From Caballeronia concitans (lineage in GTDB: Bacteria; Pseudomonadota; Gammaproteobacteria; Burkholderiales; Burkholderiaceae): 64,000 nt of DNA. The position numbers and the translations under genes were made by a program. The notes beneath the pieces are model-generated. The model saw nothing but the letters and a program-made list of their open reading frames with translations, was not told the origin of the DNA and made no database searches. The DNA is taken from positions 124,001 to 188,000 of the forward strand of contig NZ_FCNV02000011.1 of assembly GCF_001544615.1 (NCBI RefSeq), in the 5' to 3' direction. Of this stretch, positions 21,197 to 29,427 are shown piece by piece. The first letter of the stretch is position 1. Each line of letters starts with the position of its first letter.

Positions 21197-21826
21197 ATGT
21201 CCCAATTCTTTCGCATTCATCCGGACAATCCGCAGCCGCGGCTCATCAATCAGGCGGTGCAGATCATTCGCGACGGCGGCATCGTCGCGCTGCCGACCGA
21301 TTCGAGCTACGCGCTCGCCTGCCATCTCGACGACAAGGACGCCGTCGAGCGCTTGCGGCGCATACGCGGCATCGACGACAAGCAACTGCTGTCGCTGCTC
21401 GTGCGCGATCTGTCGGAGCTCGCCAACTTCGCCATGGTCGATAACCGGCAATACCGGCTCATCAAATCGGTGACGCCGGGGCCGTACGTGTTCGTCCTCC
21501 AGGCGACGAAAGAAGTGCCGCGCAGGCTGTCGCATCCGTCGCGCAAGACGATCGGGCTGCGCGTGCCGGATCACGCCATCACGCTGGCGCTGCTCGAGGC
21601 GCTCGGCGAACCGCTGCTCGCATCGACGCTGATCCTGCCGCCCGACACCGAGCCGCTCAACGACGCCGAGGAAATCCGCGAGCGCCTGGAAAAGCGCATC
21701 GAACTCGTGATCGATTCGGGCGCGTGTCCCGCGGAGCCGTCCACGGTGATCGATCTCTCCACGGGCGATCCGGTGCTCGTGCGCGCGGGGCGGGGCAGCC
21801 TGGAGCCGTTCGGGCTGGCGGCGTAA
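21197..21826 (+). CDS. YrdC/Sua5-fold protein, YciO family (L-threonylcarbamoyladenylate synthase-like)
   Basis: The 209-residue protein starts at ATG 21197 (MSQFFRIHPDNPQPR), preceded by AAGAAGG. It contains the YrdC-fold motifs GGIVALPTDSSYALAC, RRIRGIDDKQLLSLL (the nucleotide-binding KxR-like region), TPGPYVFVLQATKEVP and GLRVPDH. It lacks the extra C-terminal Sua5 domain. The genuine tRNA-t6A enzyme TsaC may be elsewhere. The YciO subgroup is the better match by its IHPDNPQ N-terminus, and its role is less settled. Confidence 0.88.
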   Translation: MSQFFRIHPDNPQPRLINQAVQIIRDGGIVALPTDSSYALACHLDDKDAVERLRRIRGIDDKQLLSLLVRDLSELANFAMVDNRQYRLIKSVTPGPYVFVLQATKEVPRRLSHPSRKTIGLRVPDHAITLALLEALGEPLLASTLILPPDTEPLNDAEEIRERLEKRIELVIDSGACPAEPSTVIDLSTGDPVLVRAGRGSLEPFGLAA

Positions 21827-21897
21827 GGCTACGGCCAACGGGCGAAACATCGCGAAAGGGCCGGGCGAAGCGCGCCTGATGACGGCAATCCGCTTGA

Positions 21898-21903
21898 TAC
21901 AAT
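21898..21903 (+). promoter_or_regulatory. Possible -10 box giving a leaderless site-2-protease message
   Basis: TACAAT at 21898-21903 lies eight bases before the favoured ATG at 21912. A weak -35 (CTGATG, 21876-21881) sits 16 bases upstream of it. Transcription would begin almost at the start codon. Confidence 0.4.
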
Positions 21904-21911
21904 ATCGCCCC

Positions 21912-22577
21912 ATGGATCCTTCTCTGATACAAACCATCGCGGTCTACGCGCTTCCGGTGATCTTCGCGATCACGCTGCACGAGGCCGCGCATGGCTACGC
22001 CGCGCGCCTGCTCGGCGACAACACGGCCTACGTGCTCGGCCGCGTTTCCATGAATCCGATGCGCCACATCGACCCGATCGGAACCATCGTGATTCCGATC
22101 GTGCTGTATTTCGTCACGAGCGGCGCGTTCATGTTCGGCTACGCGAAGCCCGTTCCGGTTGCTTTCGGCAACCTGCGCAATCCGCGCTGGGGCAGCTTGT
22201 GGGTCGCGGCCGCCGGTCCCGGCAGCAATTTCGTGCAGGCGCTCATCTGGGGCGTGATCGCGGTGCTGCTGGCAGCCTTCAACGTCGACGAAGCGTTTCT
22301 CACGCGCATGGCCGCGGCGGGCGTCGGCGTGAATCTCGTGCTCGGCGTGCTCAATCTGTTTCCGCTGCCGCCGCTCGACGGCGGGCGCGTGCTGATGGCG
22401 CTGTTGCCCGTACGCGCTTCGATTGCGTTCGCGAAGCTCGAACCCTACGGTTTCTTCATCGTGATGGCGCTCGTCGTGACGGGCGTGCTCACGCGCTTCT
22501 GGCTGAGCCCGCTCGTGAACGTCGGTTACGCGGCGGTATCGGCCATTCTGAATCCTTTCGCTTCATTATTTCCATAA
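21912..22577 (+). CDS. Site-2 protease family (M50) membrane metalloprotease
   Basis: The 221-residue polytopic membrane protein starts at ATG 21912 (MDPSLIQTIAVYALPV). The zinc motif HEAAHGYAAR lies in the first membrane segment, and the second ligand region NLFPLPPLDGGRV occurs near residues 145-157. About five hydrophobic segments are visible. It is of the compact group without a PDZ domain, whose substrates are mostly unknown. A further in-frame ATG at 21879 would lie upstream of the probable transcription start. trpS follows four bases later, so the two are probably co-transcribed. Confidence 0.88.
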   Translation: MDPSLIQTIAVYALPVIFAITLHEAAHGYAARLLGDNTAYVLGRVSMNPMRHIDPIGTIVIPIVLYFVTSGAFMFGYAKPVPVAFGNLRNPRWGSLWVAAAGPGSNFVQALIWGVIAVLLAAFNVDEAFLTRMAAAGVGVNLVLGVLNLFPLPPLDGGRVLMALLPVRASIAFAKLEPYGFFIVMALVVTGVLTRFWLSPLVNVGYAAVSAILNPFASLFP

Positions 22578-22581
22578 CATC

Positions 22582-23784
22582 ATGTTCCCTGACCGTATCT
22601 TCTCCGGCATGCGGCCCACCGGATCGCTGCACCTCGGCCACTATCACGGCGTGCTGAAAAACTGGGTGCGGCTGCAATCCGAATACCCGTGCTTCTTCGC
22701 GGTCGTCGACTGGCACGCGCTCACCACGCACTACGAGACGCCCGAGGTCATCGAGAAAAACGTCTGGGAAGTGCTGATCGACTGGCTGGCATCGGGCATC
22801 GACCCGGCGCAGGCGACGCTCTTCATCCAGAGCCGCGTGCCCGAGCATGCGGAACTGTCGCTTCTGCTCGGCATGGGCACGCCGCTCGGCTGGCTCGAAC
22901 GCGTGCCGACCTACAAGGAACAGATCGAGAAGCTGAAAGAAAAGGATCTCTCGACGTACGGTTTCCTCGGCTATCCGGTGCTGATGGCGGCGGACATTCT
23001 GCTGTATCGCGCGTCGCTGGTGCCGGTGGGCGAAGATCAGGTGCCGCACGTCGAAATGACGCGCGAGATCGCGCGCCGCTTCAACTATCTGTACGGCAAG
23101 GAGCCGGACTTCGAGGAGAAGGCGCTCGACGCCGCCAAGAAGCTCGGCGGCAAGCGCGCGAAGCTGTATCACGAGTTGCGCGTCGCGTATCAGCAGGAAG
23201 GCGACGCCGAAGCCCTCGAACAAGCCCGCGCGATGCTGCAGGAATCGCAGAGCCTGTCGATGAGCGATCGCGAGCGACTTTTCGGCTATCTCGAAGGCGC
23301 GCGCAAGATCATTCTCGTCGAACCGCAGGTGCTGCTGACGGAAGCGTCGCGCATGCCGGGCCTCGATGGTCAGAAGATGTCGAAGTCGTATGGCAATACC
23401 ATCGGCTTGCGCGAAGACGCCGAGACAATCACGAAGAAGGTCCGCACCATGCCGACCGACCCCGCGCGCGTGCGCCGCACCGATCCGGGCGATCCGGACA
23501 AGTGCCCGGTATGGCAACTGCATCAGGTCTATTCGGACGAAGCCACGCACGAGTGGGTGCAGAAGGGCTGCCGCAGCGCGGGCATCGGTTGCCTGGACTG
23601 CAAGCAGCCGGTGATCGAAGGCATTCTGCGCGAGCAGCAGCCGATGCTCGAACGCGCGCAGAAGTACATGGACGACCCGTCGCTGCTGCGCGCGATCGTC
23701 GCCGATGGCTGCGACAAGGCGCGCAAGTTCGCTATCGAAACGATGCGCGACGTGCGCGAGGCGATGGGCCTCTCCTACAACTGA
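22582..23784 (+). CDS. trpS: Tryptophanyl-tRNA synthetase (predicted iron-sulfur type)
   Basis: TrpRS charges tRNA-Trp. The 400-residue class I synthetase has the HIGH-like motif HLGH (about residues 16-20), GEDQVPHVEMTREIARRFN and the KMSKS loop (GQKMSKSYGN). It is longer than the 334-residue E. coli enzyme. The C-terminal half carries Cys308, Cys330, Cys337 and Cys340, a C-x21-C-x6-C-x2-C pattern. This nearly matches the C-x22-C-x6-C-x2-C motif of the [4Fe-4S] TrpRS of Thermotoga maritima, so cluster binding is inferred. The stop overlaps the ATG of the next gene (TGATG). Confidence 0.97.
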   Translation: MFPDRIFSGMRPTGSLHLGHYHGVLKNWVRLQSEYPCFFAVVDWHALTTHYETPEVIEKNVWEVLIDWLASGIDPAQATLFIQSRVPEHAELSLLLGMGTPLGWLERVPTYKEQIEKLKEKDLSTYGFLGYPVLMAADILLYRASLVPVGEDQVPHVEMTREIARRFNYLYGKEPDFEEKALDAAKKLGGKRAKLYHELRVAYQQEGDAEALEQARAMLQESQSLSMSDRERLFGYLEGARKIILVEPQVLLTEASRMPGLDGQKMSKSYGNTIGLREDAETITKKVRTMPTDPARVRRTDPGDPDKCPVWQLHQVYSDEATHEWVQKGCRSAGIGCLDCKQPVIEGILREQQPMLERAQKYMDDPSLLRAIVADGCDKARKFAIETMRDVREAMGLSYN

Positions 23785-24380
23785 TGGAAGCCGGCATTCC
23801 GAGCGCCTGGGTCACGCGCTGGGCGCATCTCATCGCGCCGGGTGCGCCGGTGCTCGATGTCGCATCGGGCAGCGGGCGGCATGCGCGCTGGCTCGCGGCG
23901 CGCGGTCATGCGGTGCTCGCCGTCGATCGCGATGCCGACGCGCTCGCGTCGATGTCCGCGTGCGAGGGCATCGAGACGCTCGCGGCGGATATCGAAGGCG
24001 CGCCGTGGCCATTGCCCGCCGATCGCGCGTTCGCGGCGGTGGTCGTCACGAACTATCTGCATCGGCCGCTGTTCGGGCATTTGATCGATGCGCTCGCGCC
24101 CGGCGGCGTGCTTATTTACGAGACGTTTGCAGTCGGAAACGAAAGCGTCGGCAAGCCTTCCAATCCAGCGTTTCTGCTCAAGGCCGGCGAGTTGTTGGAG
24201 GCGGTGCGCGGGCGTCTTCGCGTGATCGCTTACGAAGACGGTTTTCTGGAAACGCCGCGCGTCGCTTTTGTGCAGCGAATCTGCGCGATCCGCGAAGCGA
24301 CGGCGTCCGACGCGTCCGGAAATACACTCACGATTGGTAACACACCCCCGGGTCCGCCGCGTTACGATTTGGCCGGCTAA
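23784..24380 (+). CDS. Class I SAM-dependent methyltransferase
   Basis: The 198-residue protein starts at ATG 23784, sharing one base with the trpS stop. The SAM-binding motif I is VLDVASGSGRHARWLA (residues about 24-38), followed by the acidic VDRDADAL, LAADIEGAPWP and VVTNYLHRPLF. It belongs to the small TehB/YcgJ-like group, with unknown substrate. Translational coupling to trpS is probable. Confidence 0.88.
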   Translation: MEAGIPSAWVTRWAHLIAPGAPVLDVASGSGRHARWLAARGHAVLAVDRDADALASMSACEGIETLAADIEGAPWPLPADRAFAAVVVTNYLHRPLFGHLIDALAPGGVLIYETFAVGNESVGKPSNPAFLLKAGELLEAVRGRLRVIAYEDGFLETPRVAFVQRICAIREATASDASGNTLTIGNTPPGPPRYDLAG

Positions 24381-24385
24381 TCCGC

Positions 24386-24391
24386 TACAAT
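24386..24391 (+). promoter_or_regulatory. Possible -10 box of dapA promoter
   Basis: TACAAT lies 53 bases before the dapA start, just after the methyltransferase stop. A weak TTACGA (24362-24367) is 18 bases upstream of it. A small hairpin ATCGC-TTTTT-GCGAT follows at about 24399-24413. Confidence 0.35.
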
Positions 24392-24410
24392 CGCGTAATA
24401 TCGCTTTTTG

Positions 24411-24432
24411 CGATTAAATTTACGATTAAATT
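24411..24432 (+). repeat. 10-bp direct repeat upstream of dapA
   Basis: CGATTAAATT occurs at 24411-24420 and again at 24423-24432, about one helical turn apart, in an AT-rich leader directly before the dapA ATG. It could be a protein-binding site; no regulator is identifiable. Confidence 0.4.
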
Positions 24433-24443
24433 CATAGAGTTTC

Positions 24444-25373
24444 ATGACAAACGGAACTAGCAGCGGAACTAGCAGCGGTACCAGCGGCGGCATCCAGATC
24501 CGTGGCAGCATTCCTGCCATCGTCACTCCGATGCACGAGGACGGCAGTCTCGATCTGGCGGCGTTTCGAAAGCTGATCGACTGGCACGTCGAACAAGGCT
24601 CGAACGGGCTGGTCGTCGTGGGCACGAGCGGTGAATCGGCCACGCTGTCGGTCGAAGAGCACGTCCTGATGGTGCAAACCGCGGTCGAGCACACTGCGAA
24701 GCGCATTCCGATCATCGCGGGCGCAGGCGCGAATTCGACGGCGGAAGCCATCGAACTCTCGAAGCACGCGAAAGAGGTCGGCGCCGACGCCACGCTGCAA
24801 GTCGTGCCGTATTACAACAAGCCGACGCAGGAAGGCATGGTCCGCCATTTCCGCGCCATCGCGGAAGCCGTCGACTTGCCCGTGCTGCTCTATAACGTGC
24901 CGGGCCGCACCGTCGCCGACATGAGCAACGAAACCATCCTGCGTCTTGCTGACGTGCCGGGCATCATCGGCGTGAAGGAAGCGACCGGCAACATCGATCG
25001 CGCGGCGTATCTCATCAAGCACGCGCCCGCGAACTTCGCGATCCTCTCCGGCGACGATCCCACGGCCATCGCGCTGATGCTGCTGGGCGGTCACGGCAAC
25101 ATCTCGGTGACGGCGAACGTCGCGCCGAAGCAGATGAGCGAACTGTGCCGCGCCGCGCTCGCCGGCGACGCCATCACCGCCCGCCGCATCCATTTGAGTC
25201 TCCTGGAACTGCACAAGCAACTGTTCTGCGAGTCGAATCCCATTCCGGCAAAGTGGGCGCTGCAAGCGCTCGGTCGCATGGAAGGCGGCATCCGTCTGCC
25301 GCTCACGCCGCTCGATGCGCGCTATCACGACGTCGTGCGTGGCGCACTGCGCGACGCCGGGCTTCTCGCCTGA
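24444..25373 (+). CDS. dapA: 4-hydroxy-tetrahydrodipicolinate synthase
   Basis: DapA condenses pyruvate with aspartate semialdehyde, the first committed step to lysine and diaminopimelate for peptidoglycan. The 309-residue TIM-barrel protein has [23 protein letters not shown], the Tyr in [11 protein letters not shown] and the Schiff-base Lys in GVKEATGN. It is about 17 residues longer than E. coli DapA. The extra N-terminus is a tandem Thr-Ser/Gly repeat ([15 protein letters not shown]) encoded by a short DNA repeat. lysC at 47.9 kb supplies the upstream pathway step. Confidence 0.97.
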   Translation: MTNGTSSGTSSGTSGGIQIRGSIPAIVTPMHEDGSLDLAAFRKLIDWHVEQGSNGLVVVGTSGESATLSVEEHVLMVQTAVEHTAKRIPIIAGAGANSTAEAIELSKHAKEVGADATLQVVPYYNKPTQEGMVRHFRAIAEAVDLPVLLYNVPGRTVADMSNETILRLADVPGIIGVKEATGNIDRAAYLIKHAPANFAILSGDDPTAIALMLLGGHGNISVTANVAPKQMSELCRAALAGDAITARRIHLSLLELHKQLFCESNPIPAKWALQALGRMEGGIRLPLTPLDARYHDVVRGALRDAGLLA

Positions 25374-25560
25374 TCGGGCGCGGCGGCGCGAATCGCGGCT
25401 CTCGCGATGAACCGAAGAGGAACGCGCCGCTGCATATGACCGACACGAAGAGCCAACCGTCAATCGCCGTTCATTGGCCTCGATGACCCGCGCGCACCAC
25501 GCGCGGGCCCGACGCGGGGCAATGCGTTTTCAGCCGTTATCTGCAGCAAAGAAGGACCTC

Positions 25561-26703
25561 ATGAAACATTCCGCTCTTCTTACCCAAGCCAAACGCCTGA
25601 GCGTGCTGTCGCTGGGCGCCGGCGTCATCTTCTCGCTTGCGGGCTGCGAAACGCTGAACGACTGGCTCGCGCCCGATCGCGTCAACTACAAGGCGGCTGA
25701 AACCGCGCCCGCCCTCAACGTGCCGTCCGACCTCAGCGCGGCCGACATCAGCCAGCGCTACGCCGCGCCGCCGCCGATCAACACGCTCGGCGGCGCCGCC
25801 CAGCGCAACACCACGCCCGCCGGCAACCTGACGCTCGGCGTGCCGACGACGCAAGACCCGTACGGCATGCACGTCGAGAGCGACGGCGACCGCCGCTGGC
25901 TCGTCGTCGATGGCCGCACGCCGGATCAGATCTGGCCGCAATTGCAGGAATTCTGGACCGAGAACGGCTTCACGCTGAAGACCGATTCCGCGCAGACCGG
26001 CATCATGGCGACCGACTGGGCCGAGAACCGCGCGAACATTCCGGACGACTGGTTCCGCAAGAGCGTCGGCAAGCTGATCGACTTCGCGTATTCGTCGGGC
26101 ACGCGCGACATGTTCCGCACGCAGGTCGATCGCGCGTCGGACGGCTCGACGGACATTTCCGTCACGCATAGCGCGATGGAAGAAGTGCTGACGGGTCAGG
26201 ACAAGACGTCGTCGCGCTGGGAGACGCGTCCGCGCAATCCGGCGCTCGAAGCCGCGTTCCTCGCCAAGATGATGCAAAAGTTCGGTCTCACCGAAGACCA
26301 GTCGAAGCAGCTGATCGCGCAGGCGCGTCCGGCGGGCGCGAAAGTGGCGGTGGAGCAGACGGCGGGTACGTCGACGCTCGATCTCGCCGAGCCGTTCGAT
26401 CGCGCGTGGCTGCGCGTGGGCCTCGCGCTCGATCGCACCAACTTCACGGTCGACAATCGCGATCGCGAGAAGGGCATCTACTACGTGCATTATTCGGACT
26501 CCATGGCGGAGCTGAAGAAGGAAGGCCTCTTCGGCAAGCTGTTCTCGAGCAACACGCCGCGACCGACGCGCCAGTTCCTCGTGAACGTGCGTCCGAAGGC
26601 GGATGCGGTGACGCAGGTCGCCGTCGTCGATGCGAACGGCCAGCCGGACAACTCGTCCGATGCGCAGCGCATCGTGTCGTTGCTGCACGCGCAGTTGAAC
26701 TAG
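25561..26703 (+). CDS. bamC: Outer membrane protein assembly factor BamC (lipoprotein)
   Basis: BamC is a lipoprotein subunit of the BAM complex that inserts beta-barrel proteins into the outer membrane. The 380-residue product starts at ATG 25561, preceded by AAGAAGGA. Its signal peptide ends in the lipobox FSLAGC at about residue 32. A long unstructured N-terminal stretch follows (LNVPSDLSAADISQRYAAP), then two helix-grip-like domains (DGDRRWLVVDGRTPDQIWPQL and LAEPFDRAWLRVGLALDR). Its position downstream of dapA is shared with E. coli, where the gene was once called dapX/nlpB. Confidence 0.93.
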   Translation: MKHSALLTQAKRLSVLSLGAGVIFSLAGCETLNDWLAPDRVNYKAAETAPALNVPSDLSAADISQRYAAPPPINTLGGAAQRNTTPAGNLTLGVPTTQDPYGMHVESDGDRRWLVVDGRTPDQIWPQLQEFWTENGFTLKTDSAQTGIMATDWAENRANIPDDWFRKSVGKLIDFAYSSGTRDMFRTQVDRASDGSTDISVTHSAMEEVLTGQDKTSSRWETRPRNPALEAAFLAKMMQKFGLTEDQSKQLIAQARPAGAKVAVEQTAGTSTLDLAEPFDRAWLRVGLALDRTNFTVDNRDREKGIYYVHYSDSMAELKKEGLFGKLFSSNTPRPTRQFLVNVRPKADAVTQVAVVDANGQPDNSSDAQRIVSLLHAQLN

Positions 26704-26722
26704 GCGGAAGGCGCAAGCGATT

Positions 26723-27496
26723 GTGAGATTCGCCAGTCTCGGCAGCGGCAGCGAAGGCAATGCATTGCTCGTGGAAGCAACGAGCGGCGCGACCACCACG
26801 CGCGTGCTGCTCGATTGCGGTTTTTCCGCGAAGGAAGTGGAGCGTCGTCTGCTTCGCCTCGGCACGAGCGCCGAGCAGCTCGACGCCATTTTCATCACGC
26901 ATGAACACACGGACCACATCGGCAGCGCGCTGACGCTGGCGCGCAAGTGGTCCATTCCGCTGTACACGAGTTGGGGCACCGCGCAAGCCGTGGGCGCGGA
27001 CGAAGGCAAGGTCGATCTGCGCGTGCTGTGGGGCGATGAGAGCGTCGCCATCGGCAATGTCAGCGTGCTGCCCTATACCGTTCCGCACGATGCCCGCGAG
27101 CCGCTGCAATATGTCTTCTCGGACGGCGCAAAGCGTCTAGGCGTACTGACCGATGTGGGCGTGGCGACACCGCATATCACGAGCGTATTGAGCGGCTGCG
27201 ACGCGCTCGTGCTCGAATCCAATCACGATGTTGCGATGCTTGCCGCGAGCCGATACCCGGCTTCGTTGAAGGCGCGCATCGGCGGGACGCATGGGCATCT
27301 GAACAACGATGCGGCTGCCGCGATTCTCGCGTCGCTGGATCGTTCGAAGCTGCGTCATCTGGTGGCGGCGCACCTCAGTCAGCAGAACAACCTGCCGCAT
27401 CTCGCCCAGGCGGCGCTGGCGGCGGTGCTGGGCGCATCGGCGATGGATGTCGTCGTAGCGACGCAAGCGGAAGGCTTCGACTGGCTCACGCTTTGA
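26723..27496 (+). CDS. MBL-fold metallo-hydrolase, YycJ/WalJ type
   Basis: This 257-residue protein starts at GTG 26723 (RFASLGSGSEGNALLVE). It has the HxHxDH zinc motif in THEHTDHIGS, a further ligand in VPHDARE, Asp in GVLTDVG and the terminal HGHLNND/AAHLSQQNN blocks. The SLGSGSxGN start is typical of the YycJ-like group, which relates to DNA or cell-wall processes in firmicutes; its role here is unknown. It ends at a strong terminator. Confidence 0.9.
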   Translation: MRFASLGSGSEGNALLVEATSGATTTRVLLDCGFSAKEVERRLLRLGTSAEQLDAIFITHEHTDHIGSALTLARKWSIPLYTSWGTAQAVGADEGKVDLRVLWGDESVAIGNVSVLPYTVPHDAREPLQYVFSDGAKRLGVLTDVGVATPHITSVLSGCDALVLESNHDVAMLAASRYPASLKARIGGTHGHLNNDAAAAILASLDRSKLRHLVAAHLSQQNNLPHLAQAALAAVLGASAMDVVVATQAEGFDWLTL

Positions 27497-27544
27497 TCGC
27501 GCGGCGCTAAAGCGTACGCCCCACAAGTGCAAAGAAAGGAAGCA

Positions 27545-27577
27545 CAAAAAAACCGGCCCAAGAGCCGGTTTTTTTGT
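27545..27577. terminator. Bidirectional intrinsic terminator after the MBL gene
   Basis: The stem ACCGGC / GCCGGT is flanked by an A-run and a T-run of seven, so it works on both strands between two convergent genes. Confidence 0.88.
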
Positions 27578-27637
27578 TTCAGGCCGCATTGAGCGGCCTG
27601 TGCCAGGCTTGACGCGCTGGCGTAAGACCCGAAGGCC

Positions 27638-27892
27638 TTACTGGCTTGCGCCCGATGCCGGAGCAGCAGCCGAAGCAGCAGCGTCCGAAGCAGCGCCAGC
27701 AGCCGAAGCTGCGTCGCTTGCAGCGGCCGAAGCGCTCGATGCAGCCGCGTTAGCGTCCGAAGCGGCAGCAGCCGGAGCCGAAGCAGCCGACGTATCGCTT
27801 GCAGCGCTCGGAGCAGCCGTATCGCTAGACTTGTTGCATGCAGCCAGAGCAACAGCAGCCAACAGGGATGCTACGAGGAGGGATTTCTTCAT
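27638..27892 (-). CDS. Alanine/serine-rich low-complexity lipoprotein
   Basis: The favoured start is ATG 27892 (MKKSLLVASLLAAVALAAC), seven bases after an AAGGA. The upstream in-frame GTG at 27898 is too close to that site. A signal peptide with lipobox ALAAC precedes mature CNKSSDTAAP. The remaining 65 or so residues are almost only Ala, Ser, Asp, Gly and Pro in short repeats (SAASDT, AAASDAN, AAASDAAS). Such sequence is likely flexible and cell-wall or membrane associated. No function is known to me, and the repeats may vary between strains. Confidence 0.75.
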   Translation of the reverse strand: MKKSLLVASLLAAVALAACNKSSDTAAPSAASDTSAASAPAAAASDANAAASSASAAASDAASAAGAASDAAASAAAPASGASQ

Positions 27893-28158
27893 GATCACGT
27901 CCTTTTATGGTTAAAGGTAAGCAACAGCGCAAAGTACCGGTAATGTGTGCTCCAACACCGACCTGGGCCGCTGTGGAGCCTCACAATTCTTTTTGGTGTG
28001 AGACCAACTACGGCTTGGCCGGAAATTATAGGCACTTTCGTCACGACCGTCGATAAATGAGGGGACGGTACGTTGTCTTTCTCATACAAACTTTCGTATT
28101 GCGGAACAGCAAAACCGCAGTATTGTGAACGCTCTCACGCGCTTTCACGTCAAGCGTT
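27893..28158. other. 266-base intergenic region without a recognisable gene
   Basis: This stretch carries the promoter side of the lipoprotein gene and the 3' side of roxA. I see AT-rich segments but no convincing ORF, tRNA or terminator hairpin. Confidence 0.4.
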
Positions 28159-29394
28159 TCAGGCCAATGAGTCCGTATGAATCCAGCCCGCACGATACCA
28201 CTCGTGCAGCAAGGATGTCATTGCCAAATCGCCTGTAAGTGTTACAAAGCGTTTCGCCTCCAGACGCCGGGTATCGGCGAGTTCGGGCAGCCACTTTTTA
28301 GCCTTTGCGGATAACGCAGCGGCTTCGCCATTAACGAAATACGAGTGCGTGTTGTAGAGCAAAATCGTCTTTCTATCTAGCCTGATACCCGTCTTTTTCG
28401 CGCGCTCCACAAATTTTTGCTCATTTAGCGTGCGAGTCGGCGGATCGAATACCACATTCGCTTTCGGTTCGCTCAGGTAAGTGCCCAAAAACTCGGCGAT
28501 ATCCTTATCACTCCAGTCGACGTTTGCAAGGATCGCGCCAACCCGCTCGACCAGAAGCGACGGCAACGCGGCGGGCGTGTCGACGGGCGGCTGCGCAGGA
28601 TCGCGATAACGCGCGTCCGCCTTGCCCGAGGCCTTCTCGCCGGTACGTTCGGCCAGGTGATACAGGAACTGCGCCGTCAGTTCATGCGCGGACGGCGCAC
28701 GAAAGCCGATGGAGCACGTCATGCATTCGCCCTCGGCAACGCCGTCATGGGCGATATGCGGAGGCAGATAGAGCATGTCGCCCGGTTCCAGCACCCATTC
28801 CTCTTCCGCCTCGAAGTGCTGTAAAACTTTCAACGGCAAACCGGGTTTTAGCGAAAGGTCGCGCTGCGCGCCGATGCGCCAGCGGCGCTTGCCATGCACC
28901 TGCAGCAAGAACACGTCGTAAGAGTCGAAGTGCGGGCCGACGCCGCCGCCGTCCGTCGCGTAGGAGATCATGAGATCGTCGAGACGCGCGTCGGGGATAA
29001 AGCGAAAGAGATTCATCAGCGCGTGCGCGCGATCGTCATGCAGGTTCACGCCTTGCACGAGCAGCGTCCAATCACGCTTTTTCACCGATGGCAGTTCGTC
29101 GGGCGCGAACGGCCCATGCTCCAGATTCCATGTATTGCGAAAATGGGTGATGAGGCGCGATTCGGCGTCGTCGGAATCGGCGAGTTCGAAGAGTTCGTCG
29201 CGCGAAAGCGGCGCCGAGATGCCGGGCACCGCCTGACGAATCAGCAGCGGTTTTTTCTGCCAGTAGCGCCGCATGAACTGTCGCGGCGTGCGGTTGCCCA
29301 ACAAGGGCGACACTTCGTCGGGAAGCGGCGCGCGGGAAGGTAAGGAATGGTTGTTTTGAGGCAAAGGAGTAACGTCTGAGGGCTGCTGACGCAT
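28159..29394 (-). CDS. roxA: Ribosomal oxygenase RoxA/YcfD (cupin, 50S L16 arginine hydroxylase family)
   Basis: RoxA homologues are Fe(II)/2-oxoglutarate oxygenases that hydroxylate an arginine of ribosomal protein L16. The 411-residue protein has the JmjC/cupin-4 start PRQFMRRYWQKKPLLIRQA and the iron-binding HxD in VGPHFDSYDVFLLQ. LQHFEAEEEWVLEPGDMLYLPPHIAHDGVAEG supplies the distal His, and CMTCSIGFRAP follows. A C-terminal helical and winged-helix part follows. It starts at ATG 29394, with the divergent FKBP promoter box next to it. The 3' third appears less GC-rich than its neighbours. Confidence 0.92.
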   Translation of the reverse strand: MRQQPSDVTPLPQNNHSLPSRAPLPDEVSPLLGNRTPRQFMRRYWQKKPLLIRQAVPGISAPLSRDELFELADSDDAESRLITHFRNTWNLEHGPFAPDELPSVKKRDWTLLVQGVNLHDDRAHALMNLFRFIPDARLDDLMISYATDGGGVGPHFDSYDVFLLQVHGKRRWRIGAQRDLSLKPGLPLKVLQHFEAEEEWVLEPGDMLYLPPHIAHDGVAEGECMTCSIGFRAPSAHELTAQFLYHLAERTGEKASGKADARYRDPAQPPVDTPAALPSLLVERVGAILANVDWSDKDIAEFLGTYLSEPKANVVFDPPTRTLNEQKFVERAKKTGIRLDRKTILLYNTHSYFVNGEAAALSAKAKKWLPELADTRRLEAKRFVTLTGDLAMTSLLHEWYRAGWIHTDSLA

Positions 29395-29396
29395 CG

Positions 29397-29402
29397 TATA
29401 AT
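29397..29402 (+). promoter_or_regulatory. Probable -10 box of the FKBP gene
   Basis: A perfect TATAAT lies 26 bases before the FKBP ATG and three bases from the divergent roxA start codon. The two genes must therefore share a very compact control region. Confidence 0.5.
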
Positions 29403-29427
29403 CGAGGCTTGTATCTTGGAGGATTCA

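Noticed and set aside
22689-23783. Open frame upstream of the methyltransferase, overlapping trpS
   Set aside because: Low-complexity shadow of trpS; the methyltransferase fold starts at ATG 23784, coupled to the trpS stop.
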